From: Tumebacillus permanentifrigoris
GTDB lineage: Bacteria; Bacillota; Bacilli; Tumebacillales; Tumebacillaceae
Direction of reading: 5' to 3'
DNA length: 64,000 nt
Assembly (NCBI RefSeq): GCF_003148565.1
Contig: NZ_QGGL01000009.1
Location: 62,001 to 126,000 of the forward strand
Positions 10,342-18,667 of this stretch are shown one piece after another (the first letter of the stretch is position 1; each line of letters opens with the position of its first letter). Position numbers and translations under genes: made by a program. Below the pieces are notes generated by a model. The model searched no databases. It saw only the letters and a program-made list of their open reading frames with translations, and was not told the DNA's origin.

Positions 10342-11433
10342 TCAAGATGGGGCGTTCGAGATGTACCGACCCCCCGGTCGGGCGGTGATCAGCCCTAGCA
10401 ACTGCAAGCGCAACAAATGAGCATGCAAAAGACCCGCCGAAAATCCAGTGCTGGCGAGCAGTTCGTCGAGGTGTCGTTCAAAGGGGCCAAGGATTTGGAG
10501 GATGTGACGAGCTTCTGGAGTCAGGTCGGTTGGTGTCTCTCGTGAGGAGACAGAAACAGCGGTGAGGTGATAGTCTTCGAGGATGTCTTGCGCGGTGCGG
10601 ATCAGCTTGGCACCCTGTTGGATCAGGCGGTTGGTGCCATCGCTTTGCGTGGAGGTGATCATGCCAGGGATGGCGTAGACATCGCGCCCTTGTTCCAGCG
10701 CGAGATCGGCGGTGATCAGCGAGCCGCTACGCTCCCCCGCTTCGATGACGAGCACCGCTCGGGACAGCGCGGAGATCAGGCGATTGCGGGCTGGAAAGTT
10801 ACCAGGGAGGGCGTCCATCAGCGGGTGGTGTTCGGAGAGCAAGCATCCATGACCCTCCGCGATGGCACGGGCAAGCGGGGTGTTTTCACGCGGGTAGAGT
10901 TTGAGAAGTCCACTGCCGAGGACGGCGACCGTCTGTCCGCCAGCTGCGAGAGCGGCCCTGTGCGCGACGGTGTCGATGCCTCGCGCGAAGCCAGAAACGA
11001 TCGTCAATCCGTGTGCAGCGAGCTCGCCGACGAGCTTTTTCGCAACGGTTGTGCCGTAGGAAGTCGGCGTTCGAGAGCCGACCACGGCGAGTCCATTGTC
11101 TCCTGTGGGCGGAAGGTCGCCATAAAGAAAGAGTCCGACTGGCGGATCATAGATCGTGTGGAGCGAGGCAGGGTACGCTGGGTCAAGCACGCTGAGAAAT
11201 CGGATGCCCTCAGGTTCAAACTGCCTGCGAATCGCCACCGGATCAAACGACGCACGCGACTTCGCGAGTGCCGTTGCAATGTTTTTGCGCAGCCCCGCTC
11301 CCCGTACCATCTCTTGTGGATCAGCCGCCCAGACCGCTCGCCAATCCCCGAAATAGTCTTGCAATGCCCGTGCAGACAGGCTTCCCACGCCTTGTGTGGT
11401 GCTCAACCAGAGCAGAATCTCTTGTTCCCGCAC
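10342..11433 (-). CDS. dprA: DNA-processing protein DprA (Smf)
   Basis: DprA protects incoming single-stranded DNA and loads RecA during transformation. The 363-residue product has a short N-terminal helical domain and the Rossmann-like core: VVGSRTPTSYG, SGFARGIDTVAHRAAL, AVLGSGL, LLSEHHP and FPARNRLISALS, with EAGERSGSLITADLA. A winged-helix-like C-terminus (about 300-360) follows. It sits between sucD and topA as in Bacillus (sucD-dprA-topA). comM, another competence-linked gene, lies 8 kb away. Confidence 0.97.
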   Translation of the reverse strand: MREQEILLWLSTTQGVGSLSARALQDYFGDWRAVWAADPQEMVRGAGLRKNIATALAKSRASFDPVAIRRQFEPEGIRFLSVLDPAYPASLHTIYDPPVGLFLYGDLPPTGDNGLAVVGSRTPTSYGTTVAKKLVGELAAHGLTIVSGFARGIDTVAHRAALAAGGQTVAVLGSGLLKLYPRENTPLARAIAEGHGCLLSEHHPLMDALPGNFPARNRLISALSRAVLVIEAGERSGSLITADLALEQGRDVYAIPGMITSTQSDGTNRLIQQGAKLIRTAQDILEDYHLTAVSVSSRETPTDLTPEARHILQILGPFERHLDELLASTGFSAGLLHAHLLRLQLLGLITARPGGRYISNAPS

Positions 11434-11455
11434 ATACGTTCCCCCTCTCGCGTTT

Positions 11456-11485
11456 GAAAAAAGAGGCTCCCTCGAGAGGAGCCCC
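11456..11485 (-). terminator. Terminator of the sucCD transcript
   Basis: The stem GGCTCC/GGAGCC with loop TCTCGAG is followed on the minus strand by TCTTTTTTC. It lies 25 bases downstream of the sucD stop. Confidence 0.88.
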
Positions 11486-11508
11486 TTGCCTACTGTTGCT
11501 TATGTTAC

Positions 11509-12414
11509 TTATTTCTTAACGAGAACTTTGTCGTACAGACCCTTTTCCTTCAACAGTGCCACCATCGTGGAACCGAGGTCAGACGGGGTCGGAGCGACGC
11601 GGATACCCGCTGCTTCCATCGCTGCGAACTTTTCAGCCGCCGTGCCTTTGCCGCCGGAGATGATTGCACCCGCATGGCCCATCCGCTTGCCCGGAGGTGC
11701 GGTAGCGCCTGCGATGAAGCCGACAACCGGCTTCGTGCAGTGTTCTTTGACCCAAGCAGCCGCTTCTTCCTCAGCCGTACCGCCGATTTCGCCGATCATG
11801 ATGATCGCGTCGGTGTCCGGATCGTTTTGGAACAGTTCCAGAACGTCGATGAAGTTGGTGCCGTTGATCGGGTCGCCGCCGATGCCGACTGCGGTCGATT
11901 GGCCGATGTTCTCAACGGTGAGTTGGTACACAGCTTCATAGGTGAGGGTACCAGAACGGGAGACAACACCTACGCGACCCGGGGTGTGGATGTAGCCCGG
12001 CATGATGCCGATCTTGCACTCGCCCGGCGTGATGACGCCCGGGCAGTTCGGACCGACGAGACGGGTACGCTTGCCTTCCATGTACTTGCGAACGCGAACC
12101 ATGTCATACACCGGGATGCCCTCGGTGATGCAGATCGCGAGGTCGAGGTCAGCATCGACCGCCTCCATGATCGCGTCAGCTGCGAAAGCCGGCGGAACAT
12201 AGATGACCGAAACGTTTGCGCCCGTTGCTGCTTTCGCTTCTGCGACGGTATCGAATACCGGAATGCCTTCGATCTCGGTGCCGCCCTTACCCGGGGTGAC
12301 GCCTGCGACCATTTGCGTGCCGTACTCGACTGCTTGCTTGGTGTGGAACAGACCGGTCGCCCCAGTGATGCCTTGGGTCATGACCTTGGTATCTTTGTTA
12401 ATCAGGATCGCCAT
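11509..12414 (-). CDS. sucD: Succinyl-CoA ligase (ADP/GDP-forming), alpha subunit
   Basis: The alpha subunit binds CoA and carries the phosphohistidine of the TCA-cycle succinyl-CoA synthetase. The 301-residue product has the CoA-binding Rossmann start with [18 protein letters not shown], the [12 protein letters not shown] segment, and the active-site His in [17 protein letters not shown]. It lies 21 bases downstream of sucC, in one operon. Confidence 0.98.
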   Translation of the reverse strand: MAILINKDTKVMTQGITGATGLFHTKQAVEYGTQMVAGVTPGKGGTEIEGIPVFDTVAEAKAATGANVSVIYVPPAFAADAIMEAVDADLDLAICITEGIPVYDMVRVRKYMEGKRTRLVGPNCPGVITPGECKIGIMPGYIHTPGRVGVVSRSGTLTYEAVYQLTVENIGQSTAVGIGGDPINGTNFIDVLELFQNDPDTDAIIMIGEIGGTAEEEAAAWVKEHCTKPVVGFIAGATAPPGKRMGHAGAIISGGKGTAAEKFAAMEAAGIRVAPTPSDLGSTMVALLKEKGLYDKVLVKK

Positions 12415-12435
12415 TGTATTTTCCTCCTCTTCCCG

Positions 12436-13593
12436 TTATTTCACGAGCGCAACGATCTTCTGCGCTGCGTCTGCGAGGCTATCAGCCGCGACGATGTTCA
12501 GGCCGGACTCGTTGAGCATCGCTTTGCCTTTGTCGACGTTGGTACCTTCAAGGCGAACGACGAGCGGCTTGTCCAGACCGACTTCCTTCGCAGCCGCGAT
12601 AACGCCTTCTGCGATGGTGTCGCACTTCATGATCCCGCCAAAGATGTTGACGAGGATCCCTTTGACGTTCGCATCGGAGAGGATGATTTTGAACGCTGCG
12701 GTAACTTTCTCAGTCGTTGCACCGCCCCCTACGTCGAGGAAGTTTGCAGGTGTGCCGCCGAAGTGGTTGATGGTATCCATCGTCGCCATCGCCAGACCAG
12801 CACCGTTGACCATACAACCGATGGTGCCATCGAGTGCAATATAGGTCAGGTCAAACTTGGAAGCTTCGACTTCACGCGGATCTTCTTCTTCGAGATCGCG
12901 CAGTTCCACGATGTCCTTGCGACGATACAGCGCGTTGGAGTCAAAGTTCAGCTTCGCGTCGAGCGCGACAACTTTGCCGTCGCCAGTGACGACGAGCGGG
13001 TTGATTTCCGCGATGGAGCAGTCGTTTTCCACGAAAGCGGTGTACAGAGCCGTCATGAATTTGACCGCTTGGTTGACCAGTTCCTTCGGGATGTTGATTG
13101 CATACGCGAGCTTGCGAGCTTGGAAAGCTTGCAGGCCGACAGACGGATCGATCGCTTCTTTAAAGATCTTCTCCGGGGTCTTTTCTGCTACTTCCTCGAT
13201 CTCGGTGCCGCCCTCTTCGGAAGCCATCATGACGACGCGCTGGGTTTCACGGTCGACAACCAAGCCGATGTAGTATTCCTTTTTGATATCGGTCAGTTCT
13301 TCGATCAGGAGGCGTTTTACTACTTTGCCTTCCGGGCCGGTTTGGTGGGTGACCAACGTCATCCCCAAGATTTGTTCAGCATATGTACGAACTTCGTCAA
13401 GGGTTTTTGCGACTTTTACGCCGCCAGCTTTCCCGCGACCGCCAGCATGAATTTGCGCTTTAACAACGCCTCTGCCGCCGAGTTCTTCTGCGATTGCAAC
13501 AGCCTCATCTACAGTGAAAGCTACACGGCCATTCGGAACCGCGACGCCATACTTTTTCAAGACGGCTTTGCCTTGATACTCGTGAATGTTCAT
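12436..13593 (-). CDS. sucC: Succinyl-CoA ligase (ADP/GDP-forming), beta subunit
   Basis: The beta subunit has the ATP-grasp nucleotide site and the succinate site. The 385-residue product opens [20 protein letters not shown], has [11 protein letters not shown] in the ATP-grasp, [11 protein letters not shown] in the metal-binding part, and the C-terminal ligase domain with [12 protein letters not shown] and [16 protein letters not shown] ribosome site GGAGGAGG precedes ATG at 13593. Upstream lies a short palindrome (13644-13657). Confidence 0.98.
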   Translation of the reverse strand: MNIHEYQGKAVLKKYGVAVPNGRVAFTVDEAVAIAEELGGRGVVKAQIHAGGRGKAGGVKVAKTLDEVRTYAEQILGMTLVTHQTGPEGKVVKRLLIEELTDIKKEYYIGLVVDRETQRVVMMASEEGGTEIEEVAEKTPEKIFKEAIDPSVGLQAFQARKLAYAINIPKELVNQAVKFMTALYTAFVENDCSIAEINPLVVTGDGKVVALDAKLNFDSNALYRRKDIVELRDLEEEDPREVEASKFDLTYIALDGTIGCMVNGAGLAMATMDTINHFGGTPANFLDVGGGATTEKVTAAFKIILSDANVKGILVNIFGGIMKCDTIAEGVIAAAKEVGLDKPLVVRLEGTNVDKGKAMLNESGLNIVAADSLADAAQKIVALVK

Positions 13594-13643
13594 TCCGCTT
13601 CCTCCTCCACGTTCTATGCATTTCTACATGCGAAACAATAATG

Positions 13644-13657
13644 TTGGTGAACACCAA
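13644..13657. promoter_or_regulatory. Perfect palindrome upstream of sucC, possible operator
   Basis: TTGGTG and CACCAA form perfect inverted arms around two bases, about 50 bases before the sucC start. The surrounding stretch is AT-rich, but I could not assign a confident promoter. A role in regulating sucCD is only suggested by position. Confidence 0.35.
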
Positions 13658-13715
13658 AACTGTATATTCGACTCCATTCGTCACTTCCCTGCAAGCTCGA
13701 CAATAGTCGCAATAC

Positions 13716-13883
13716 TCACTTAAACTTCTGCTCACTGTCGAACTGCACGCGAGCTTTGCAAGCCTCGCAGACATGAACGGGGGCATCTGCATATTTAGCC
13801 TGATTCAGTTCCTGAACCGCCGAGGGTTCGACATCTGCTGTCGTGCCGCAGATCGTGCAACGAAGCGTATACTCGTTTGCCAT
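13716..13883 (-). CDS. Small zinc-ribbon protein, YlaI-like (DUF2197)
   Basis: This 55-residue ORF starts MANEYTLRCTICGTTADVEP. It has two CxxC pairs (CTIC at residues 9-12 and CEAC at 39-42) spaced for one zinc ribbon, with Arg/Lys near the second pair. The layout, including the run APVHVCEACKARV, resembles B. subtilis YlaI, whose function is unknown. A GGAGTG ribosome site precedes ATG at 13883. It sits alone between sucC and another small minus-strand gene. Confidence 0.75.
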   Translation of the reverse strand: MANEYTLRCTICGTTADVEPSAVQELNQAKYADAPVHVCEACKARVQFDSEQKFK

Positions 13884-13971
13884 TGGTGGTCACTCCTTGT
13901 TGTCAAAGAATCCTCACACACCTGCAACCTAGTATGTCCGAACTACACGCCCCGTCATCCCTGTAGATGGC

Positions 13972-14217
13972 CTAATGGTTGACCTTCTTGACTCCGCGTT
14001 CTGCCAAGTCGGACTTGTCGCTCTCCCAGTTTTCATCGGTGTCGTCCATGATATCGAGGATGCGCGCGACAACCTCCGCGATCGTGTCCTGGCCGTATAA
14101 TTCATCGCCCAGTTCCGCTTCCATCGCGTTCATCACGTCGATCACAAATTGTTCGTCGAGATAGAGTTCCTTCGAAACTTTTTGAACAACCATCTCGCGG
14201 ACGGCAGACTTATCCAT
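13972..14217 (-). CDS. Small acidic protein of unknown function
   Basis: The product is 81 residues, acidic and probably all helical (MDKSAVREMVVQKVSKELYL at the start, then a run rich in Asp and Glu). GGGGGAGG seven bases before ATG at 14217 decides the start. A good promoter (14256-14284) lies directly upstream. No domain is recognised. The gene has its own promoter and ribosome site, so it is likely expressed. Confidence 0.65.
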   Translation of the reverse strand: MDKSAVREMVVQKVSKELYLDEQFVIDVMNAMEAELGDELYGQDTIAEVVARILDIMDDTDENWESDKSDLAERGVKKVNH

Positions 14218-14255
14218 GTACAATGCCTCCCCCAAAATCACGAACTCCATTTCCT

Positions 14256-14284
14256 ATCATAATTCAGTTGTTTGGAAAATACAA
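14256..14284 (-). promoter_or_regulatory. SigA-type promoter of the small acidic protein gene
   Basis: On the minus strand TTGTAT, a 17-base spacer and TATGAT stand about 40 bases before the start at 14217. The rest of the 14218-14493 interval holds no further gene that I can support. Confidence 0.6.
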
Positions 14285-14493
14285 ACCCGTTCAGATTGCC
14301 ACAAAATCCTGCAGCCCTCCTTCACCGAACCGTTGGGTGGCACAATCAAATCATCGTGGAAATCCAGACCCTCACCTTCTATGCGATGTCCGTATACTCG
14401 AACCAATTTTATCAGCCACCGCATAGAAACTCTGTGCGAACTGAGAATACAATTACATAGAATACACCTGTTCTCAGGGAGGAGTTGGCGTCC

Positions 14494-14979
14494 GTGAATG
14501 TCATCGAAGCGATCCAGAACCGACGCAACGTCAAGCAGTTCAAGCCCGACTCCATCGCGCGGGAAAAAGTGCTCGAGTGGCTGCAAGCAGCCGCCTGCGC
14601 ACCAAACCACCGCCTGACAGAGCCGTGGGAGATTCTCTGGATTGGCCCTGAAACTCGCGCCCAGATTCCGCACAAAAATAACTTTGGCGGTGCGCCCGTG
14701 CTGCTCGCCATCCTCTCCACACCGGCCCTCAACCAGATCGACCGCAACGAACACTACGCCGCTGTCTCCTGCTTCATCCAGAATTTCTTGCTCGCCGCAC
14801 ATGCCGATGGTGTGGCGACGGGCTGGTCCTCTGCCGGCGCCGGCAAAAAAGTACAGGAACTGCTCGGCGTACCACCTGGCTACGAAGTGGTCGGAATTCT
14901 CCCCGTCGGCTACCCGGCCGCTGTTCCCGCTCCGAAGCCGCGCACACCGATCGAGCAAAAACTGCGCGACCTGCCGTAA
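14494..14979 (+). CDS. Nitroreductase family protein
   Basis: The family uses FMN to reduce nitro- or quinone-type substrates with NAD(P)H. GTG at 14494 is chosen because GGGAGGAG lies nine bases upstream; a TTG at 14485 overlaps that site. The 161-residue product opens with the signature IEAIQNRRNVKQFKPD, has AACAPNHRLTEPW, and near the end GWSSAGAGKKVQELLGVPPG and VVGILPVGYP. It is shorter than typical family members (180-220), lacking part of the central insertion. It stands alone on the plus strand and ends at a bidirectional terminator. Confidence 0.88.
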   Translation: MNVIEAIQNRRNVKQFKPDSIAREKVLEWLQAAACAPNHRLTEPWEILWIGPETRAQIPHKNNFGGAPVLLAILSTPALNQIDRNEHYAAVSCFIQNFLLAAHADGVATGWSSAGAGKKVQELLGVPPGYEVVGILPVGYPAAVPAPKPRTPIEQKLRDLP

Positions 14980-14981
14980 CG

Positions 14982-15024
14982 AAAAAAGAAGTCACCTCAA
15001 CGCTTGTTGAGGTGACTTCTTTTT
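14982..15024. terminator. Bidirectional terminator between the nitroreductase and lipoprotein genes
   Basis: The stem AAGTCACCTCAA/TTGAGGTGACTT is preceded by AAAAAA and followed by TTTTT. It serves two converging genes. Confidence 0.92.
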
Positions 15025-15040
15025 GCGATCCCGAAACTCA

Positions 15041-15472
15041 CTACTCCGGTTTGATCGGTTCGTAGGTCTTATCCGGTGCTCCGTCTAACTGATACCACGT
15101 CCCGCTGTATTCAATGCGGTCATTGAAGATGTTGATAATCCGCTTGCCCGACGGCGTGTCACCAATCAACGTGAGCATCGCGGGTGCTTTGACCGGCTCC
15201 TTGATGTCGAGTTTGGTGGCGCTCTTGAGCACCGGAACGACCTTCGCCGCCCGGTCTTTGGCTTCCTGACCTTGCCAGATCCAGTTCTTGGGCAAGTCGG
15301 AACTCGCCTTGGTGATCATTTCCAATCTAGAGACGGTCAGCAGGTCATCGAAGCTGACCGCCGTCTGGGATTGTTGCTGTCCGGTCGTGCCGGAGGGCGT
15401 GCCTGGCTGCGGTGCGCAACCCGCGAGGAGGAGCATCGAGGCTCCGAAGAGTGGTATCCAAACATGACGCAT
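15041..15472 (-). CDS. Putative lipoprotein
   Basis: The 143-residue product begins with a signal peptide ending in the lipobox LLAGC (Cys at residue 19), so it should be lipid-anchored on the outer face of the membrane. A short Gln/Ser/Thr linker follows, then a compact domain (about 40-143). I recognise no family for the mature part. GGAGG precedes ATG at 15472. Confidence 0.8.
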   Translation of the reverse strand: MRHVWIPLFGASMLLLAGCAPQPGTPSGTTGQQQSQTAVSFDDLLTVSRLEMITKASSDLPKNWIWQGQEAKDRAAKVVPVLKSATKLDIKEPVKAPAMLTLIGDTPSGKRIINIFNDRIEYSGTWYQLDGAPDKTYEPIKPE

Positions 15473-15535
15473 GCGGTGGTTCCTCCGTTCACTTGTTGAG
15501 ACTCCTTCTAACTGTCGCTCTGTGCAAACGAGTTG

Positions 15536-16750
15536 TCAAGCCGTTTTTACCCGTTCAGGACGCGGTTCAGGCACGACGAACTTCAGCCAGACCGCGTTGA
15601 TCAGCAGGAAGGTAAACGAGACAAAAAACAACGTTGAGATCCCATAATGCCCACCGATGAACCCACCCACGTTCGGTCCGCATAGATTGCCGATGAACAT
15701 CGCGGAAGTGCTGTAGCCAAAGATTCGGCCTTGCATCTCCGTGGGAGCATAGGTGCGCAACAGCGAGTTGACCTGTGGCAACAGGCCGCCCATACACATG
15801 CCGAGTCCGAAGCGGCAGATCATCAATTGCCACGGAGCGGTCACGAACGCTTGCGGCAGGTACATCAGCGCGGCACCGCATAGCGCGATCAACAACACGC
15901 GCTTGTACCCGATGCGGTCCCCGAGTTTGCCGAGGCGCGGCGAGAACAGGATGTTGGCAATCCCTGTCGATGCGGTGACCATCCCGGCCAGCAGCGCAAC
16001 GTTTTGGGACGCAGGTGCCAATTGCGAGACATAGACTGACATCAGCGGGTCGATCATCATCATCGAGAACGTGATCAGGAAAGCGACGACAAACATCGGC
16101 CAGACCGGTTTGAGCGCGCGCAATTCGTCACTCCAACGCTTTTTGTTTGAAATCGCTCCGGCGGCTTTGGGCTCCGGTTTCTTGAACTCTTCCTTCACGA
16201 GCACGAAGACGATCACCGTGGCGGCCAGCAGCAACCCTGATGTGACGAGGAAGACATGGCGGAATCCGAGGAAGTTGGCAAGCACCCCGCCCAGCAGCGG
16301 GCCGATGATCTGACCGGAGACTCCGCCGGTTGCGAGTGTGCCCAACGCATAGCCGACATGGTCCTTGGGCGTGTTCGTCGCCACTAGCGACACGGCCGCC
16401 GGGATGAATCCCGAGACGACGCCCATCGCCAAGCGCAGGAAAAACAATTGCGAGACATGTGAGGTGAAGCCCATCAGCGCCATGACGATCGCCATGCCCA
16501 GTGCCGAGCGGATCAGCATGATTTTGCGCCCTGTGCGGTCAGACAATGCACCCCAAATCGGGGCAAAGATCGCCGACGTCATGAACGTCCCGCTGAACAC
16601 CAGCCCGGCCCACTTCGTCAACTCAGCCGGGTCGGTCACGCCTAAATCCTTGATGTAGAGAGGCAAGAACGGCATGACCAAACTCATCCCCGCCATCACG
16701 GTGAAATTGGCAAACCAGAGGACTAGTAGATTTCGTTTCCAAAGTTGCAT
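15536..16750 (-). CDS. Major facilitator superfamily efflux transporter
   Basis: The 404-residue product has about twelve hydrophobic segments and MFS landmarks. These are a membrane-entry segment with VMAGMSLVMPFLPLYIKDLG, motif A as WGALSDRTGRK after the second helix, GGVSGQIIGPLLGG in the fifth (motif C-like, typical of drug/H+ antiporters), and a charged central loop with EEFKKPEPKAAG. The layout is that of the DHA1 drug:proton antiporter type; the substrate is unknown. It is divergent from the molybdopterin-fold gene, with 70 bases between. Confidence 0.9.
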   Translation of the reverse strand: MQLWKRNLLVLWFANFTVMAGMSLVMPFLPLYIKDLGVTDPAELTKWAGLVFSGTFMTSAIFAPIWGALSDRTGRKIMLIRSALGMAIVMALMGFTSHVSQLFFLRLAMGVVSGFIPAAVSLVATNTPKDHVGYALGTLATGGVSGQIIGPLLGGVLANFLGFRHVFLVTSGLLLAATVIVFVLVKEEFKKPEPKAAGAISNKKRWSDELRALKPVWPMFVVAFLITFSMMMIDPLMSVYVSQLAPASQNVALLAGMVTASTGIANILFSPRLGKLGDRIGYKRVLLIALCGAALMYLPQAFVTAPWQLMICRFGLGMCMGGLLPQVNSLLRTYAPTEMQGRIFGYSTSAMFIGNLCGPNVGGFIGGHYGISTLFFVSFTFLLINAVWLKFVVPEPRPERVKTA

Positions 16751-16820
16751 GGACTTTCCTTCTTTCTATGTTGTACAATCACCTCAAGACAAACCGATTC
16801 TCAGGCAGGTGAGCGTAAAA

Positions 16821-17270
16821 ATGACACAGACCCGCGAGTTTCACGTAGCGGTGCGCGGCCTCGTCGCAACGGAAGCAGACTTGCAATATTCTGACTTTGT
16901 GAGCGGTAAACTCGGTCCGCATGTTGATGTTACCCCCATTGTACCGCAGTTTACGGGAATTGCGACCCCGTTTTCTTCGCTTCTCGAAATGATAGCGCCC
17001 ACGCAGGATGGCACACACGTTATTTTTCACGCCAGCGACGAATTTCAAGCGACGATCCCCCTGCACGAGCTGAATGACGCGTTGCTTCTGTTCCAATTGG
17101 ACGATCAACCGTTAAAAAAGGGGTTCCCCGTCCGCCTGATCGTCCCGAACGGATCGAGCGAATGCCTAAATGTCAAAGCGGTCGTGAAAATTGAAGTTGT
17201 GCGCCATGCACAGCCCGCTCAGCACGCGACGTTCGGTTTTAAAAACCTCGTCCCGCCGACCGAACTGTAA
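16821..17270 (+). CDS. Stand-alone molybdopterin-oxidoreductase-fold protein (sulfite-oxidase-like), probably without the cofactor Cys
   Basis: The 149-residue product resembles the molybdopterin domain fold of sulfite-oxidase-type proteins. It has an opening V-x-G-L-V strand (FHVAVRGLVATEADL) and a late segment with IPLHELNDALLLFQLDDQPL, KGFPVRLIVPNG and VKAVVKIEV. The conserved Cys that ligates Mo is not seen; the only Cys is in SSECLNVK near the end. It may therefore bind no metal. ATG at 16821 follows AGGTGAG. Function is unknown. Confidence 0.6.
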   Translation: MTQTREFHVAVRGLVATEADLQYSDFVSGKLGPHVDVTPIVPQFTGIATPFSSLLEMIAPTQDGTHVIFHASDEFQATIPLHELNDALLLFQLDDQPLKKGFPVRLIVPNGSSECLNVKAVVKIEVVRHAQPAQHATFGFKNLVPPTEL

Positions 17271-17276
17271 GCAAAA

Positions 17277-17302
17277 AAACCCCGCTGGTGACGCGGGGGG
17301 TC
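17277..17302. terminator. Hairpin after the molybdopterin-fold gene
   Basis: The stem CCCCGC/GCGGGG is preceded by seven A residues on the plus strand and not followed by T. It could end minus-strand read-through, or just mark the end of the plus-strand mRNA. Confidence 0.45.
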
Positions 17303-17358
17303 AGTATGGTACATTTGGTACAAAGGTCTACCTCATGTCTAGGAAAGGGTGGTGCCCG

Positions 17359-17778
17359 ATGACCCAAAAGGACTTTTGCTGCGGACTCACAATGATCGGA
17401 CTCCTTCGGAGCATCTACTCGGAAGGCGGAGTGCTCGTTCATGACGTCCCGATGCTCGTCTGCCCTACGTGTCACAAGAGCCACATCATACCGGACCTCG
17501 AGTTCGACTACATCATGCTCACCCACTACTGTGAGAGCGACCGCGTGAAGGTCACTTCGTTGCGCGATGCGATCGGCGAGCGCAAGATCCTCGATGCGCT
17601 GGCCAAGTACCCTGAGGATGAACGCATCCGCACGGGACGCCGCGTCCTGCCCCAACAGATCGATGCCGTACTCGACTTGATCAACGTCGCCAAAGGCATG
17701 GATGACGAGCAGTGGCACAACGAATTGCTCGACCAGCTCAAAAAATTCTCGTCCTACCAGCAGATCAAATCTCGTTAA
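17359..17778 (+). CDS. Hypothetical protein with a CxxC motif
   Basis: The 139-residue product (from ATG 17359, after GGAAAGGGTGG; an ATG at 17335 is also possible) has an N-terminal segment MTQKDFCCGL and a CPTCHKSH pair near residue 48. The C-terminal half is helical with many charges (RTGRRVLPQQIDAVLDLINV). It may bind a metal through its cysteines. I do not recognise a family. Its last 14 bases overlap the end of the converging gene at 17765. Confidence 0.65.
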   Translation: MTQKDFCCGLTMIGLLRSIYSEGGVLVHDVPMLVCPTCHKSHIIPDLEFDYIMLTHYCESDRVKVTSLRDAIGERKILDALAKYPEDERIRTGRRVLPQQIDAVLDLINVAKGMDDEQWHNELLDQLKKFSSYQQIKSR

Positions 17779-17983
17779 AGTCACCTGCGATGTAATTGTG
17801 GTGGTAATTGCGCAGGTGGTTTTTGTACAGCACCAAGTTGTGCTTTTTGCAAAACTCTTCAAACTCCTCGTCTGTCATGTCTTTTTGCACGATGGCGCTG
17901 TTTTTCGGATAAAAGCCATCCATCGTCTTGTCATGCTGCATCATGTGGTGGAAGGCATCGTTGTACAATTGGACTTTGAACAT
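17765..17983 (-). CDS. Small hypothetical protein
   Basis: The 72-residue product opens MFKVQLYNDAFHHMMQHDKT and is rich in His, Asn and Asp. The segment DMTDEEFEEFCKKHNL suggests a helical charged region. AGAGGAGG lies nine bases before ATG at 17983. No family is recognised. It converges with, and overlaps by 14 bases, the gene ending at 17778. Confidence 0.65.
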   Translation of the reverse strand: MFKVQLYNDAFHHMMQHDKTMDGFYPKNSAIVQKDMTDEEFEEFCKKHNLVLYKNHLRNYHHNYIAGDFNEI

Positions 17984-18041
17984 GGACGGGCCTCCTCTAG
18001 TTGCAAAGTACCTCTAGCATATGTCATCTGGACAAAACGTA

Positions 18042-18074
18042 ACGCCCCCAACTTCTACCGTCGGGGGCGTTTAT
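18042..18074 (-). terminator. Hairpin downstream of the small zinc-ribbon gene
   Basis: The stem CGCCCCC/GGGGGCG is followed on the minus strand by TTACGTTTT, a modest T-rich tail. It lies 22 bases after the gene ending at 18096. Confidence 0.6.
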
Positions 18075-18095
18075 GTTTGAGTATCGATCTCAGCA

Positions 18096-18233
18096 CTACA
18101 GGCCACGTTGAGCATGACTGTCTCCTTGTTCCTCTGTCGATTTAGAACCTTCACAGGATTCGCATCGGTTTTGGGAGCGGCGGATTTCGTCACCCTCGAA
18201 GAAACCACCACAATCGAGGCACACGTATTCCAA
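18096..18233 (-). CDS. Tiny zinc-ribbon protein (TTG start)
   Basis: A 45-residue ORF is preceded by AAGGAGGTG at the ideal distance from TTG at 18233. It has the pairs CLDC and CESC, about 20 residues apart, which can form one zinc ribbon, and a hydrophilic tail. A TATAAT box (18270-18275) with a 17-base spacer to TTCCAC stands upstream, so the gene is well supported despite its size. Function is unknown. Confidence 0.68.
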   Translation of the reverse strand: MEYVCLDCGGFFEGDEIRRSQNRCESCEGSKSTEEQGDSHAQRGL

Positions 18234-18269
18234 CCTTTTCACCTCCTTCTCTTTCTTTTCTACACTTTC

Positions 18270-18298
18270 ATTATAAACGAAAGTCCTCACTTGTGGAA
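18270..18298 (-). promoter_or_regulatory. Promoter of the tiny zinc-ribbon gene
   Basis: TTCCAC, a 17-base spacer and a consensus TATAAT lie on the minus strand about 35 bases before the TTG start. The remaining 18300-18667 interval is moderately AT-rich and holds no ORF with a ribosome site. It has only a weak hairpin near 18460 (AAAAGCC/GGCTTTT). Confidence 0.62.
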
Positions 18299-18667
18299 CA
18301 TCCCCTCCTTCAATTAGATAAATTGTCACAGATTTTCTCAGTGCCAATCTTCCCGTTACTCTATTCTATGCTGAAATTGATTATTATGTACTATACTTTC
18401 CCTATTTTGGTGAAAAAGCGCGAAATTTGCTCCCCGCTACTTCGTGATGTAGGGAAAAAGCCTGCTGTGGCAAGGCTTTTCACGTTTTGACCAGCTGTGC
18501 GGATGTTGACTTTTTTCGTGTATTTTTGGGAGCTATTTGGGTGATTTTGGAGGCTTGATTGGCTTTTTTTGCTGTTTCCAGCAGCGTTCAACTGCCTGTT
18601 CTCAGACAGGTGGAACTGAATTTTTCTGAGCCTTAGCAGACGTTACCGAATCGGAGGTTTTCTCAGG

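Noticed and set aside
11674-13641. 655-codon open frame on the plus strand opposite sucD and sucC
   Set aside because: It lies fully antisense to two certain genes. Its product has no family features, and such frames arise from third-position GC bias in the real genes.
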